A stretch of 64,000 bases of DNA from Micromonospora thermarum (GCF_012034245.1 NZ_JAATEO010000013.1:94814-158813), one strand, 5' to 3'; shown: positions 55,545-63,782, numbered from the stretch's first letter. Program-made: numbers and translations. The notes: generated by a model from the sequence alone, not told the origin.

Positions 55545-58100
55545 TCAGGCGCTCTGCGCGTCCTTGGCGCGGGCCTTCAACGCCCGCACCACGCCGTCGC
55601 GGCCCTCGGCGACCAGCCGCCGCAGCGGCGCCGGGTGGCCCTCGCCGGCCAGCCAGGCGTCGGTCGCCGCGACGGTGTCATCCTCGACCAGGTACGCCGG
55701 GTACGCGAGCTGCGCGAACTCCTGCGCGGGCTCGCTGTCCCGGCTGGCCCAGACCTGCGCGACGGTGGCGAAGTACCGCTCCCGGTAGGGCCGGACCAAC
55801 TCCACCTGGGCCGGGTGGGCGAAGCCCTGCAGCAGCGCCCGGTGCCGCCAGTTCGGCAGCGGCTCCGGGCTGGTCAGCTGCGCCCACACGGCCGCCTTGT
55901 TCTCCGGGGTCGGCACGAGCGCGTGCGCGTACGCGGCCTCCCGCTCGCCGCTCGCGGTGCGGTCGGAGGCCAGCTCCGCCTCGACGTCGGCCGGGCCGGC
56001 CGCGCCGTTGGCCACCAGCGCGGCGAGCACCGTCCAGCGCAGCTCGGTGTCGACCGTCAGGCCGGTCGGCACGCCGGCGCCGTCCAGCCAGCCGCGCAGC
56101 GTCGCCAGGTCCTCCGACGACCGGGCGGCCGAGGCGTACGCGCGGGCCCAGGCGAGCTGGAAGCCGCTGCCCGGCTCGGCGGCGGCGAGGGTGGTCTTCG
56201 CGGTCCGGGCCAGCTCCGCCCAGCCGATCGGCGCCCAGGCCGGGTCGGCGTAGAAGGTGAGAGCGGTGGTGGCCTGGCGCAGGGTGGCCGTGACCAGGTT
56301 GATGTCCGTCTCGGCGGGCAGGCCGGCGAGCGCCAGCGCCACGTAGTCGCGGGCGGCCAGCTCCGCGTCGCGGATCATGTCCCAGGCCGCGGTCCAGCAG
56401 AGCGCCCGGGCGAGCGACGACTCGAAACCGGCGATGTGCTGCACGACGGTCGCCATCGACCGTTCGTCCAGCCGCAGCTTCGCGTACGTGAGGTCGTCGT
56501 CGTTGAGCAGCAGCACGTCCGCCGCGCGGACCCCGGCCAGCTCGGTCAGCTCGGTCGCCTCGCCGGTGACGTCCACCTCGACGCGCTCGCGGCGGACCAG
56601 CCGGCCGTCGGTGAGGTCGTACAGGCCCACGCCGATGCGGTGCGTCCGAAGGGTCGGGTGGCCGGCCGGCGCCTCCTGGCGGACCACGATCCGCTCGTAG
56701 GTGCCGTCGGCGCCGATCGTCACCTCCGGGCGCAGCGTGTTGACCTGCGCGGTCTCCAGCCACTGTGCGGCGAACTTGCGCAGCTCCCGGCCGGAGGCCG
56801 CCTCCAGCTCGGACAGCAGGTCGTCGAAGGTGGCGTTGCCCCAGGCGTGCTTGCCGAAGTACGACCGCAGGCCGGCCAGGAACGGCTCCTCGCCGACGTA
56901 CGCGACGAGCTGCTTGAGCACGCTCGCGCCCTTGGCGTACGTGATGCCGTCGAAGTTGACCTCGACCGCCTCCAGGTCCGGCATCTCCGTGTAGACGGGG
57001 TGGGTGGAGGAGAGCTGGTCCTGCCGGTAGCCCCAGTTCTTCCGGATGGAGAGGAAGGTCGTCCACGCGTCGGTGAACCGGGTGGCGTTGGTGTTGCACC
57101 AGTGGCTGGCCCACTCGGCGAACGACTCGTTGAGCCACAGGTCGTTCCACCAGCGCATGGTGACCAGGTCACCGAACCACATGTGCGCCATCTCGTGCAG
57201 GATCGTGTTGGCGCGCTGCTCGTACTCGAAGTCGGTGACCTGCGAGCGGAAGATGTAGTGCGACTCGGCGTGCGTGACGCAGCCGAAGTTCTCCATCGCG
57301 CCGGCGTTGAAGTCCGGCACCCAGAGCTGGTCGTACTTCGGCAGCGGGTAGCGCACGCCGAACTTCTCGTGGAAGAAGTCGAAGCCCTGCTTGGTGATGA
57401 GGAACAGGTCGTCGGAGTCCAGGTGCGGCGCCATCGAGGCTCGGCAGAAGACGCCGAGGTCGATGCCGTCGTGGCTGTCCCGCACCTCGTGGTACGGCCC
57501 GGCGCAGAGCGCGGTGATGTAGGTGCTCATCCGCGCCGACTCGACGAAGTGGATCGTCTTCAGCCCCTCACCAGCCGGCTCCTCACGGTCGACCGGCATG
57601 TTGGAGACGACCTTCCAGTGCGCCGGCACCGTGGCGTGCCACGTGTAGACGCTCTTCAGGTCGGGCTGGTCGAACGCGGCGAACACCCGCTGGGCGTCGG
57701 CCGTCTCGAACTGGCTGTACAGGTAGGTCTCACCGTCGACCGGGTCCACCGTGCGGTGCAGCCCCTGCCCGCTGTTCGAGTACGCGAAGTCCGCGTCGAC
57801 GACGAGCGTGTTCTCCTCGGCCAGCCCGGGCAGGGTCAGGCCCTTCTCCGCCGACCAGCCGCTCAGGTCCAGCGCGGTGCCGTTCAGCGTCGCGGACCGC
57901 ACCGAGTCGGCGGCCACCTCGATGAACGTGCTGGCACCCGGTTCGGTGCACCGGAACCGAATCTCGGTCGTCGACCGGAAGGTGCGACCATCGGCCTGCA
58001 CGGCGGTCGACAGGTCCAGACTGATGTCGTACCCGGTCACGTCGAGCAGGCGGCCCCGCTCGGTGGCCTCCACCTGGGTCAGGTTGCGCACTCCCGGCAC
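55545..58100 (-). CDS. pepN: Aminopeptidase N (M1 family)
   Basis: An 851-residue zinc aminopeptidase. NAGAMENFG (about 266-273) recognises the substrate N-terminus, HEMAHMWFGDLV (zinc His302 and His306, catalytic Glu303) and NESFAEW with the third zinc ligand Glu325 follow. The C-terminal half is the helical ERAP1-like domain. Length and layout match actinobacterial PepN. It is cytosolic with no signal peptide. GTG 58100 has GGAGACG upstream. It is convergent with the DUF5130 gene. Confidence 0.96.
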   Translation of the reverse strand: MPGVRNLTQVEATERGRLLDVTGYDISLDLSTAVQADGRTFRSTTEIRFRCTEPGASTFIEVAADSVRSATLNGTALDLSGWSAEKGLTLPGLAEENTLVVDADFAYSNSGQGLHRTVDPVDGETYLYSQFETADAQRVFAAFDQPDLKSVYTWHATVPAHWKVVSNMPVDREEPAGEGLKTIHFVESARMSTYITALCAGPYHEVRDSHDGIDLGVFCRASMAPHLDSDDLFLITKQGFDFFHEKFGVRYPLPKYDQLWVPDFNAGAMENFGCVTHAESHYIFRSQVTDFEYEQRANTILHEMAHMWFGDLVTMRWWNDLWLNESFAEWASHWCNTNATRFTDAWTTFLSIRKNWGYRQDQLSSTHPVYTEMPDLEAVEVNFDGITYAKGASVLKQLVAYVGEEPFLAGLRSYFGKHAWGNATFDDLLSELEAASGRELRKFAAQWLETAQVNTLRPEVTIGADGTYERIVVRQEAPAGHPTLRTHRIGVGLYDLTDGRLVRRERVEVDVTGEATELTELAGVRAADVLLLNDDDLTYAKLRLDERSMATVVQHIAGFESSLARALCWTAAWDMIRDAELAARDYVALALAGLPAETDINLVTATLRQATTALTFYADPAWAPIGWAELARTAKTTLAAAEPGSGFQLAWARAYASAARSSEDLATLRGWLDGAGVPTGLTVDTELRWTVLAALVANGAAGPADVEAELASDRTASGEREAAYAHALVPTPENKAAVWAQLTSPEPLPNWRHRALLQGFAHPAQVELVRPYRERYFATVAQVWASRDSEPAQEFAQLAYPAYLVEDDTVAATDAWLAGEGHPAPLRRLVAEGRDGVVRALKARAKDAQSA

Positions 58101-58310
58101 TGTTCGTCTCCATCTCTCGTCTCGCCGTACGTCGACCGCGGCGCCGTCCGGCGACCGTTCGTGACGGCCGCGCCGATCGAGTCTTGCACGCGCGCGAGCC
58201 CCACGGTGGGCCAGCTCACGCTCTCATTCCGGTGTCGGTGGCCGGACGCCGGGGTGAAGATCGGTGCAGGCGCCGAGGACCGGCGTCACCTGTCGTGAAG
58301 GGACCTCACC

Positions 58311-58934
58311 GTGAGCGAGCGTGTCACCGTCGACATGTGGTTCGACCCCATCTGCCCGTGGGCGTGGATCACGTCCCGCTGGCTGCTGGAGGTCGAGCGG
58401 GTCCGGGAAGTGGACATCCGCTTCCACGTGATGAGCCTGTCGGTGCTCAACGAGGGCCGGGACCTGCCCGAGCAGTACCAGGAGCTCATGCGCACCGGCT
58501 GGGGGCCGGTGCGGGTCTGCATCGCCGCCGAGCAGCGGTACGGCACCGCGTCGCTCCGGGACCTCTACACCGCGCTCGGCACGCGGATCCACCTCGGGCA
58601 GGAGAAGCTCTCCCCGGAGCTGTTCGCCGCCGCGCTGTCCGACGCCGGCCTGGACCCGGCGCTGGCCGAGGCCGCCGACGACGCCGGGTACGACGAGGCG
58701 TTGCGCGCCAGCCACGAAGCCGGCATGCGGCCGGTCGGCACCGACGTCGGCACCCCGGTCATCCACGCCCCGGGCCCGGACGGCTCCCCGGTCGCGTTCT
58801 TCGGCCCGGTCATCACCCCGGCCCCCAAGGGCGAGGCCGCCGGCCGGTTGTGGGACGGCGTGCTCCTGGTCGCCGGTACCCCCGGCTTCTACGAACTCAA
58901 GCGCTCCCGCGAACTCGGCCCCATCTTCGACTGA
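58311..58934 (+). CDS. Rv2466c-like DsbA-fold protein (mycothiol-dependent reductase family) with CPWA motif
   Basis: A 207-residue thioredoxin/DsbA-fold protein closely resembling mycobacterial Rv2466c: VDMWFDPICPWAWITSRWLLEVERV, FHVMSLSVLNEGRDLPEQYQELM, GTDVGTPVIHAPG, FFGPVITPAPKGEAAGRLWDG and FYELKRSRELGPIFD align end to end. The mycobacterial enzyme has a CPWC redox pair; here the second Cys is Ala18, leaving only Cys15. A monothiol mechanism with mycothiol is plausible. GTG 58311 follows GAAGGGA. It is monocistronic. Confidence 0.88.
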   Translation: MSERVTVDMWFDPICPWAWITSRWLLEVERVREVDIRFHVMSLSVLNEGRDLPEQYQELMRTGWGPVRVCIAAEQRYGTASLRDLYTALGTRIHLGQEKLSPELFAAALSDAGLDPALAEAADDAGYDEALRASHEAGMRPVGTDVGTPVIHAPGPDGSPVAFFGPVITPAPKGEAAGRLWDGVLLVAGTPGFYELKRSRELGPIFD

Positions 58935-58940
58935 CGTGGA

Positions 58941-58994
58941 CAAGGAAGGGCCCCTTCTCAACGCCGCGCGTTGTCGAAGGGGCCCTTGTTAACG
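58941..58994. repeat. Palindromic GGGCCCC-rich intergenic repeat
   Basis: AAGGGCCCCTTC (58946-58957) and GAAGGGGCCCTT (58976-58987) are inverted copies around a CAACGC-CGCGCGTTG core, giving a long imperfect stem-loop just after the DsbA-like gene. Each arm is itself nearly palindromic. I recall similar GGGCCCCTT elements scattered in Micromonospora genomes, which would make it a dispersed repeat; it may also serve as terminator. Confidence 0.7.
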
Positions 58995-59041
58995 CCCGTC
59001 GAGCCGCCGTCACCCGCCCTCGGGCGGATTCGTTGGCCTCC

Positions 59042-59398
59042 ATGTCCGCCGCATCGACCCGCAGGGGCCGCACCCCGCAGCTCGTGGAGGCATTCCTCAT
59101 GGCCAAGCACCGTGCGTCCGGTGACGAACCGTCGATCCGCGAGGAGGCGAGCGACGACCCCGCGTACTGGTCGGTCGACGACTCCCGCTGGCCGGCGGTC
59201 CGTCCCGACCTCCCCACGCACATGGTGGACCTGCTCGCTCCGCCGATCGTCGTCGGCGTGGCCCGCGTACCGGCCACGTCCCGGCTGACCCCGCCCGGCG
59301 TCAAGCCGGCGGACCGTGCCCGCCCCGCCGTGGCTCCCCGCCGGCCGGTCACGCCGGTGGTGCCGGCCGGCCGGCACCGTCGGGCCCTCGACCACTGA
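59042..59398 (+). CDS. Hypothetical basic protein
   Basis: A 118-residue protein without known domain. The central part (LVEAFLMAKHRASGDEPSIREEA, then DDPAYWSVDDSRWPAVRPDL) looks like ordered, conserved sequence. The C-terminal 40 residues are Pro/Arg/Val-rich and probably disordered. The ribosome-binding site is weak. I judge it to be coding from composition and from the well-formed central region, but cannot assign a function. Confidence 0.5.
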   Translation: MSAASTRRGRTPQLVEAFLMAKHRASGDEPSIREEASDDPAYWSVDDSRWPAVRPDLPTHMVDLLAPPIVVGVARVPATSRLTPPGVKPADRARPAVAPRRPVTPVVPAGRHRRALDH

Positions 59399-59493
59399 CA
59401 ACCGCAGCGCCCGCAGCCCGTTCGCCTTTCACCTGGTGGGCGGGGAGTGGGTCCGGGACACGGCGACGGTCCGCACCGGTAGCGTCTTCGGAC

Positions 59494-60693
59494 ATGACGG
59501 TCGTCCATCCGATCGCCCGGGCCTGGATCACCACCGGCGGCACCGGCGCGCAGAACTACGACGAGTTCGCCGACGACGCGGAGATCACCGCGATCATCGA
59601 GGCGAACCCGCACAGTGCCCTCGGCATCGAGATGCCGCACCGGGCGCCGGAGAGCCTGGGGAAGTCGTTCCTGGACGCGCTGCCCGACGCGGTGGCGCGG
59701 CTCGCCGAGGCCAAGGCGGACGGCAGCTACACGCCCGCCGAGCAGGTGGTGGTCCTCTACCGGATCAGCGCTCCGGGCGAGGAGCCCGCGTACGGGCTGT
59801 TCGCGATGGTCGACACCGACCAGATCTCGACCCGGGCCGACGAGCCGGGCCTGGTGATCCGCAACGAGGACGTCTTCATCGCCAAGGTGCGGGAGCGGGT
59901 GGCCCTGGCCGACGCGCTGGGGCACCTGCTCTCGCCCGTACTCCTGCTCCAGACCGGGCGCGGCGACGAGCTGCACGCCGCGCTCGCGGCGGCGACCGAC
60001 GCGGCCGGGGCGCCCGCCGCGACCGACACCGACCAGGCCGGGCGCACGCACGCCATCTGGCTGGTCGGCCCGGGCCGGCGGCAGGACGAGCTGACCGCCC
60101 TGGCCGGCGGTGGCGAGCTGGTCGTCGCCGACGGCAACCACCGCAGCCTCGCCGCCCAGACCGGCGGGCTGCCGCGCTTCCTGGCCGTGGTCACCACGCC
60201 GGCCTCGGTGGCCATCCAGCCGTACAACCGGCTGGTCAGCGAACTCACGACCAGCCCGGAGGAACTGCTCGACCGGTTGCGCGCCGCCGGTGCCGAGGTC
60301 ACGCCGATCACCGGCCCGGTCGAGGTCCCGGCGGCCGGCGGCACCGTCCACCTCCGGCTCCCCGACTCGGGGTACGCGGTCCGCCTGCCCTACGTCGGCG
60401 CGGGCCGCCTGGAGAACCTGGACCACGCCCTGGTCGAGCGCCTGCTGCTGCGGGACGCGCTGGGGCTGGAGCCGGGGGACAAGCGGATCACCTACGTCGG
60501 CGGGGACTACCCGGCGAGCTGGCTGACCGGCGAGGTCGACGCCGGCCGCGCCGAGCTGGCCGTCCTCATCGCGCCGGTGACCGTCGACGACTTCGTCGCG
60601 GTGAACCTCGCCCGGGAGAAGATGCCGCGCAAGAGCACCTGGTTCACCCCGAAGGCGCGCGGCGGCCTGGTCGTCGCCGAGCTGGCACACTAG
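59494..60693 (+). CDS. DUF1015 family protein
   Basis: A 399-residue soluble protein of the DUF1015 family. NPHSALGIEMPHRAPESLGK, VVLYRISAPGEEPAYGLF, IRNEDVFIAKVRERVALA, VVADGNHRSLAA and the C-terminal MPRKSTWFTPKARGGLVV are the conserved blocks; the last two resemble ParB/Srx-fold catalytic segments. Some family members have been linked to kinase-like activity, but function here is unknown. ATG 59494 is a clean start. A strong terminator follows. Confidence 0.88.
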   Translation: MTVVHPIARAWITTGGTGAQNYDEFADDAEITAIIEANPHSALGIEMPHRAPESLGKSFLDALPDAVARLAEAKADGSYTPAEQVVVLYRISAPGEEPAYGLFAMVDTDQISTRADEPGLVIRNEDVFIAKVRERVALADALGHLLSPVLLLQTGRGDELHAALAAATDAAGAPAATDTDQAGRTHAIWLVGPGRRQDELTALAGGGELVVADGNHRSLAAQTGGLPRFLAVVTTPASVAIQPYNRLVSELTTSPEELLDRLRAAGAEVTPITGPVEVPAAGGTVHLRLPDSGYAVRLPYVGAGRLENLDHALVERLLLRDALGLEPGDKRITYVGGDYPASWLTGEVDAGRAELAVLIAPVTVDDFVAVNLAREKMPRKSTWFTPKARGGLVVAELAH

Positions 60694-60720
60694 CGCGTCG
60701 CGCACTGAGCTGTGACGAAT

Positions 60721-60760
60721 CCGCCTCCGTGCCGCCGCCCGCGCGCCGGCACGGAGGCGG
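60721..60760 (+). terminator. Hairpin terminator between DUF1015 and rpiB
   Basis: CCGCCTCCGTGCCG at 60721-60734 pairs perfectly with 60747-60760 (14 bp, 12-nt loop). It separates the two same-strand genes. Confidence 0.7.
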
Positions 60761-60779
60761 GCCTGTCAGACTGCGCGTT

Positions 60780-61247
60780 ATGCGCGTCTACCTGGGATCC
60801 GACCACGCCGGTTTCGAGCTGAAGGTGCACCTGGCCAACCACCTGGCCAAGCAGGGGTACGACGTGGTCGACGTCGGCCCGCACGCCTACGACCCGGACG
60901 ACGACTACCCGGCGTTCTGCCTGCACACCGGTGACCGGGTGGTGGCCGACGCGGGGAGCCTCGGTGTCGTCATCGGCGGTTCGGGCAACGGCGAGCAGAT
61001 CGCCGCCAACAAGATCACCGGGGTGCGGGCGGCGCTGGCCTGGAACATCGACACCGCGCAGCTCGCCCGCGAGCACAACGACGCCAACATCGTCGCGGTG
61101 GGCGCCCGGCAGCACACCCTCGACGAGGCGACCGCGATCGTGGAGGCGTTCCTGACCACCTCGTTCTCCGGCAACGAGCGCCACGCCCGCCGCATCGGGC
61201 AGGTGGCCGACTACGAGAACACCCGGACGCTGCCGCCCCTGCCCTGA
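60780..61247 (+). CDS. rpiB: Ribose-5-phosphate isomerase B
   Basis: A 155-residue RpiB/LacAB-type isomerase interconverting ribose 5-phosphate and ribulose 5-phosphate. MRVYLGSDHAGFELKVHLAN, VVIGGSGNGEQIAANKI and REHNDANIVAVGARQ are family signatures. Position 68 in GGSGNG lacks the catalytic Cys of E. coli RpiB (GTGIG) and has Ser, as in the mycobacterial enzyme, where a nearby Glu (GEQ) acts as base. The ribosome-binding site is weak. It is monocistronic. Confidence 0.94.
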   Translation: MRVYLGSDHAGFELKVHLANHLAKQGYDVVDVGPHAYDPDDDYPAFCLHTGDRVVADAGSLGVVIGGSGNGEQIAANKITGVRAALAWNIDTAQLAREHNDANIVAVGARQHTLDEATAIVEAFLTTSFSGNERHARRIGQVADYENTRTLPPLP

Positions 61248-61265
61248 CCTGCGTCGGGCCCGGGG

Positions 61266-61577
61266 TCAGCGGCGGGGGAGGTCCTCCCGAGGCGTCCAGT
61301 TGCGGCGGACCAGCACCACCCGGGCCTCCGCCTCCGCCAGGTCCTGCTCGGTCGGGCGGGCGGCGTCCCGCGCGCGCATCGCCGCGGTCACGCTCACCTG
61401 CGACGACCCCGAGCCGACGAGGCCCCGCAGGCCGCGTTCCCCCTCCTCCGGGCCGCCGCGACGGGTGCGCGGCGGCCCGTCGCCGTCATGCACCCCGGAC
61501 GTCGTCGCGCTCGGCCCCTCGGCGCCACCGTCGGCGTGGTGCCGGTGCCGGCGTCGCCGTCGTTCCACGTCACCCAT
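61266..61577 (-). CDS. Hypothetical protein with conserved C-terminal segment
   Basis: A 103-residue highly charged protein. The first half is Arg/His/Gly-rich and probably disordered (MGDVERRRRRHRHHADGG). The C-terminal part, MRARDAARPTEQDLAEAEARVVLVRRNWTPR in two sections, looks like a conserved helix-strand unit. No function is known to me. The start ATG 61577 lies just 18 bp from a MITE-like element, so its promoter may lie within that element. It is convergent with rpiB. Confidence 0.55.
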   Translation of the reverse strand: MGDVERRRRRHRHHADGGAEGPSATTSGVHDGDGPPRTRRGGPEEGERGLRGLVGSGSSQVSVTAAMRARDAARPTEQDLAEAEARVVLVRRNWTPREDLPRR

Positions 61578-61594
61578 CCGCCGACCGTACCGCG

Positions 61595-61761
61595 TAGGGC
61601 CGGTGTCGAAGTCCGTGGCCGGCCTGCGGCGGGCCCAGGCGACGACCGGCGGCGTTGGAGTTTCGTCCGGATACAACACCGGTATCCGGACGAAACTCCG
61701 CCTTGCCGGACGCCACCTGGACTCTGCCTCGGCTCGACCGAGGACCTCGACACCGGCCCTA
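61595..61761. mobile_element. MITE-like element A (IS630-type ends, TA flanks)
   Basis: GGGCCGGTGTCGA and its exact complement form terminal inverted repeats (61597-61609 and 61747-61759), each flanked by TA (61595-61596 and 61760-61761). This is the TA target duplication expected for IS630/mariner-type elements. No transposase is encoded. The interior contains the 43-nt hairpin at 61657-61699 and segments shared with element B (CCTGCGGCGGGCC, CCTCGGCTCGACCGAGG). The right TA plus terminal G supplies the TAG stop of the decayed Eis-like gene. Confidence 0.6.
61657..61699. repeat. 18-bp perfect hairpin inside element A
   Basis: GGAGTTTCGTCCGGATAC at 61657-61674 pairs perfectly with 61682-61699 across a 7-nt loop. 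It is absent from element B, so it is either a second nested insertion or the part lost from B. Confidence 0.85.
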
Positions 61762-62548
61762 GAACACCTCCATGCCGGCGGGGGCGAGGTGCCAGCCGAA
61801 GGCCGGCCCGGCCGTCGCCAGCGCACCGGGCCGCAGCTCGCGGACGCGGCCGGCCGTGGCGAGGGCGCCCACTGACCAGGCGCAGCAGCGGCTCGTCCAG
61901 CGCACCGGCGCGGTACGTGAGCCGCCGGGTCAGGTCGAGGGAGAGCAGCAGCCGCCACATCGCGACGTACGCCGCCGGACTGCCGGTGACCACCTCGTCG
62001 ACGGTGGTGAGCCCGTTCGGGCCGGTGGCACCCCAGTCGCTCTTCGTGCGGAAGAGCGCGTACCCGTCCACCCCGTCCGGGCCCTCGTGCAGAACGGCCC
62101 GGCGCTCGGTGGCGCCGCCGCGATGGGCGGGCGGGTCGGCCAGCACGTAGTCCCACCACACCTCGCCCCGGCTGGACCGGCCGGGCCGGTCGGGACGTAC
62201 CCCCTCGTACACCCGGGCCAGCTCGGCGCGGCAGTCGACCGCCCGAGCCAGGCGGAGCCGGCCCTCGGCGGACGCCGGGTCCGGCAGGCGCAGCTCCGTG
62301 GTCTCGGCCTCGACGATGAGGCGCTGCGCGGCCAGGCCGTAGCCGAAGCGCGGGTAGATCCGGCCCTCGCTCGCCACGAGCTCGGGGCCGTCCCGGACGA
62401 GCAGGGTGCGCTCCGGCTCCAGGAGGGTCTTCTCGACCGCCCACGACTCGGCGTCGAAGCCGCCGTGGAAGAGTGTTCCGAGAAGCTCGCCCAGCTCGTC
62501 GAACTCCTCTTCCCGGGCAATCGTGAAGCGCAGTGGGGGATTCGTCAT
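61759..62548 (-). pseudogene. Decayed Eis-family (enhanced intracellular survival) acetyltransferase gene
   Basis: The N-terminus (LGELLGTLFHGGFDAESWAVEK) jumps at residue 58 from LLVRDGPELVA straight to SEGRIYPRFGYGLAAQRL, so about 60 residues that should contain the acetyl-CoA-binding motif are missing. The central domain is normal (GEVWWDYVLADP, VDGYALFRTKSDWG, AAYVAMWRLLLSLDL). Near 61866-61882 the frame breaks, and another frame carries the typical Eis C-terminus, SVGALATAGRVRELRPGALA then FGWHLAPAGMEVF-stop. About 90 residues of the SCP2-like domain are absent. Family members have roughly 400 residues. ATG 62548 is the start. Confidence 0.7.
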
Positions 62549-62659
62549 GGTGCTCTGTCTAGTCGACCGGTGCGCGACCGACGACCGATTTGAGCGCTGG
62601 CTACCCTCGATACTCAGACGGGGCCCGCTGGTTCCCGTCGGTCCAGGGGAGGGGACGAC

Positions 62660-63202
62660 ATGGCCGACCAGACACAGCCGTGGGCCGAACGGACCGTCGA
62701 GGTGCCGCCGCAGCCGGGGGTCGGCGTGCCGCAGCAGCGGGACGCCTTCCGGCGGGGGGTGGCTCCGGTCGGGCGATCCGGGACGTCGCGCACCGAGCCG
62801 TTCCCGGTGGTCGAGGAGCCGACCGGCACCGGCTGGCCCGGCGCGGCGGCCCCGCGCCGCCCGATGAGCTGGCATATGGCCCAGCTGCGTCGCGGCGCCG
62901 AATGGAGCGCCGCCGGGGTGCTCTTCGCGTTCGTCTGCTGGGGGATCTGGGCGATCTCCGGCGGCGGCGACCTCGTCGCCCCGCTGCTGATCTTCGTGCT
63001 GAGCCTGCTCGTCGCGGCGGGCCTGTTCGCGCTCGCCCGGTTGGTCGGTCGGGTGGTGCTGGAGCAGCGCCTGGGCCGGGTACGGCGCAGCGCGCGCGGC
63101 GCGCACCTGGTGACGGCGGTCTTCCTGGCCGGCCTCGGCATCGCCTGGCTCCAGCAGACGGAGTGGGTCGTCTCGGCCTGGAACTGGATCACCAACAACT
63201 AG
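62660..63202 (+). CDS. Hypothetical membrane protein
   Basis: A 180-residue protein. The first 75 residues are polar and Pro-rich (QPGVGVPQQRDAFRRG). Three hydrophobic segments follow: about 82-100 (WSAAGVLFAFVCWGIWAIS), 105-130 (VAPLLIFVLSLLVAAGLFAL) and 150-165 (HLVTAVFLAGLGIAWL), the last ending in WVVSAWNWITNN. Its function is unknown. ATG 62660 follows GGGGAGGGGACGAC. Its TAG stop coincides with the left end of MITE-like element B. Confidence 0.7.
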   Translation: MADQTQPWAERTVEVPPQPGVGVPQQRDAFRRGVAPVGRSGTSRTEPFPVVEEPTGTGWPGAAAPRRPMSWHMAQLRRGAEWSAAGVLFAFVCWGIWAISGGGDLVAPLLIFVLSLLVAAGLFALARLVGRVVLEQRLGRVRRSARGAHLVTAVFLAGLGIAWLQQTEWVVSAWNWITNN

Positions 63203-63295
63203 GGCCGGTGTCGAGGTCCCCGGTGTCGAACTCCTCGGTCGAGCCGAGGCGGCCGGCCCGCCGCAGGCCCGGCCCGGGACATTGACACAGGCCCT
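63200..63295. mobile_element. MITE-like element B
   Basis: It begins TA-GGGCCGGTGTCGAGG, identical to the ends of element A, and finishes with the diverged inverted end TGACACAGGCCC. The interior shares CCTCGGTCGAGCCGAGG and GGCCCGCCGCAGG (complement) with A. It is about 95 bp long with no coding capacity. TA plus the first G forms the TAG stop of the membrane protein gene. Confidence 0.55.
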
Positions 63296-63521
63296 GGGCC
63301 GTGTTCCCGGGACGCCCGGGCGGGTCGGCGATCCGCCGCCCGCCCGCGCGTCCGTCGCGGGGTGCCGCGACCCCGTCGTCCTCCCACTAGGTCGGCGGGC
63401 GCATACCCGGCGTGACCCGGATCATCCCCGCCGGCGCGCCGCGGCGCGGTCGCCGGCCGTGCGGTGCCCGCCGGCGGTCGTCAGGGACCGCAGTCGGTCC
63501 GGGTGCCGCCGACCCGAGCCG
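63203..63521. other. Intergenic region with element B and no gene
   Basis: About 319 bases lie between two convergent genes. The left 93 bases belong to MITE-like element B. The remainder is very GC-rich with several short inverted repeats (for example CCCGGGACGCCCGGG near 63307) that could terminate transcription. I see no supported ORF. Confidence 0.4.
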
Positions 63522-63782
63522 TCAGTGCGTGCCGCCGTGCCCCTCGGCGTCGGCCTTCGGGGAGGCGACCCGCGCCGCCGGATCCTCGACGCCCGGCTCG
63601 CCGCCGTCCGGGGCGACCATGCCGTCGTACGCGTACCGGATCCCGTCGTCGTCCTGCTTCGTGCTGCGCACGTAGCGGTGCGTGATGCCGTCGATCTCCA
63701 CCTCGACCAGGGCGTCGGTGGTGTCGAGGGTGCTGCCGTCCCGGGGGCCACCGATCAGGTGGGCTGTCGTGTTCGTGTCCAT
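63522..63782 (-). CDS. Small conserved hypothetical protein
   Basis: An 86-residue acidic protein. The first half (TAHLIGGPRDGSTLDTTDAL then VEVEIDGITHRYVRSTKQDD) has the strand-rich pattern of small actinobacterial proteins that begin with an HLIGGPRDG motif. The C-terminal half (GGEPGVEDPAARVASPKADA) is probably disordered. No enzymatic motif is present. The start is ATG 63782. It faces element B and is divergent from the gene at the right edge. Confidence 0.65.
   Translation of the reverse strand: MDTNTTAHLIGGPRDGSTLDTTDALVEVEIDGITHRYVRSTKQDDDGIRYAYDGMVAPDGGEPGVEDPAARVASPKADAEGHGGTH

Noticed and set aside
55515..58298. 927-codon ORF antisense to pepN
   Set aside because: It has no domain-like sequence, while the opposite strand encodes an intact M1 aminopeptidase with all motifs.
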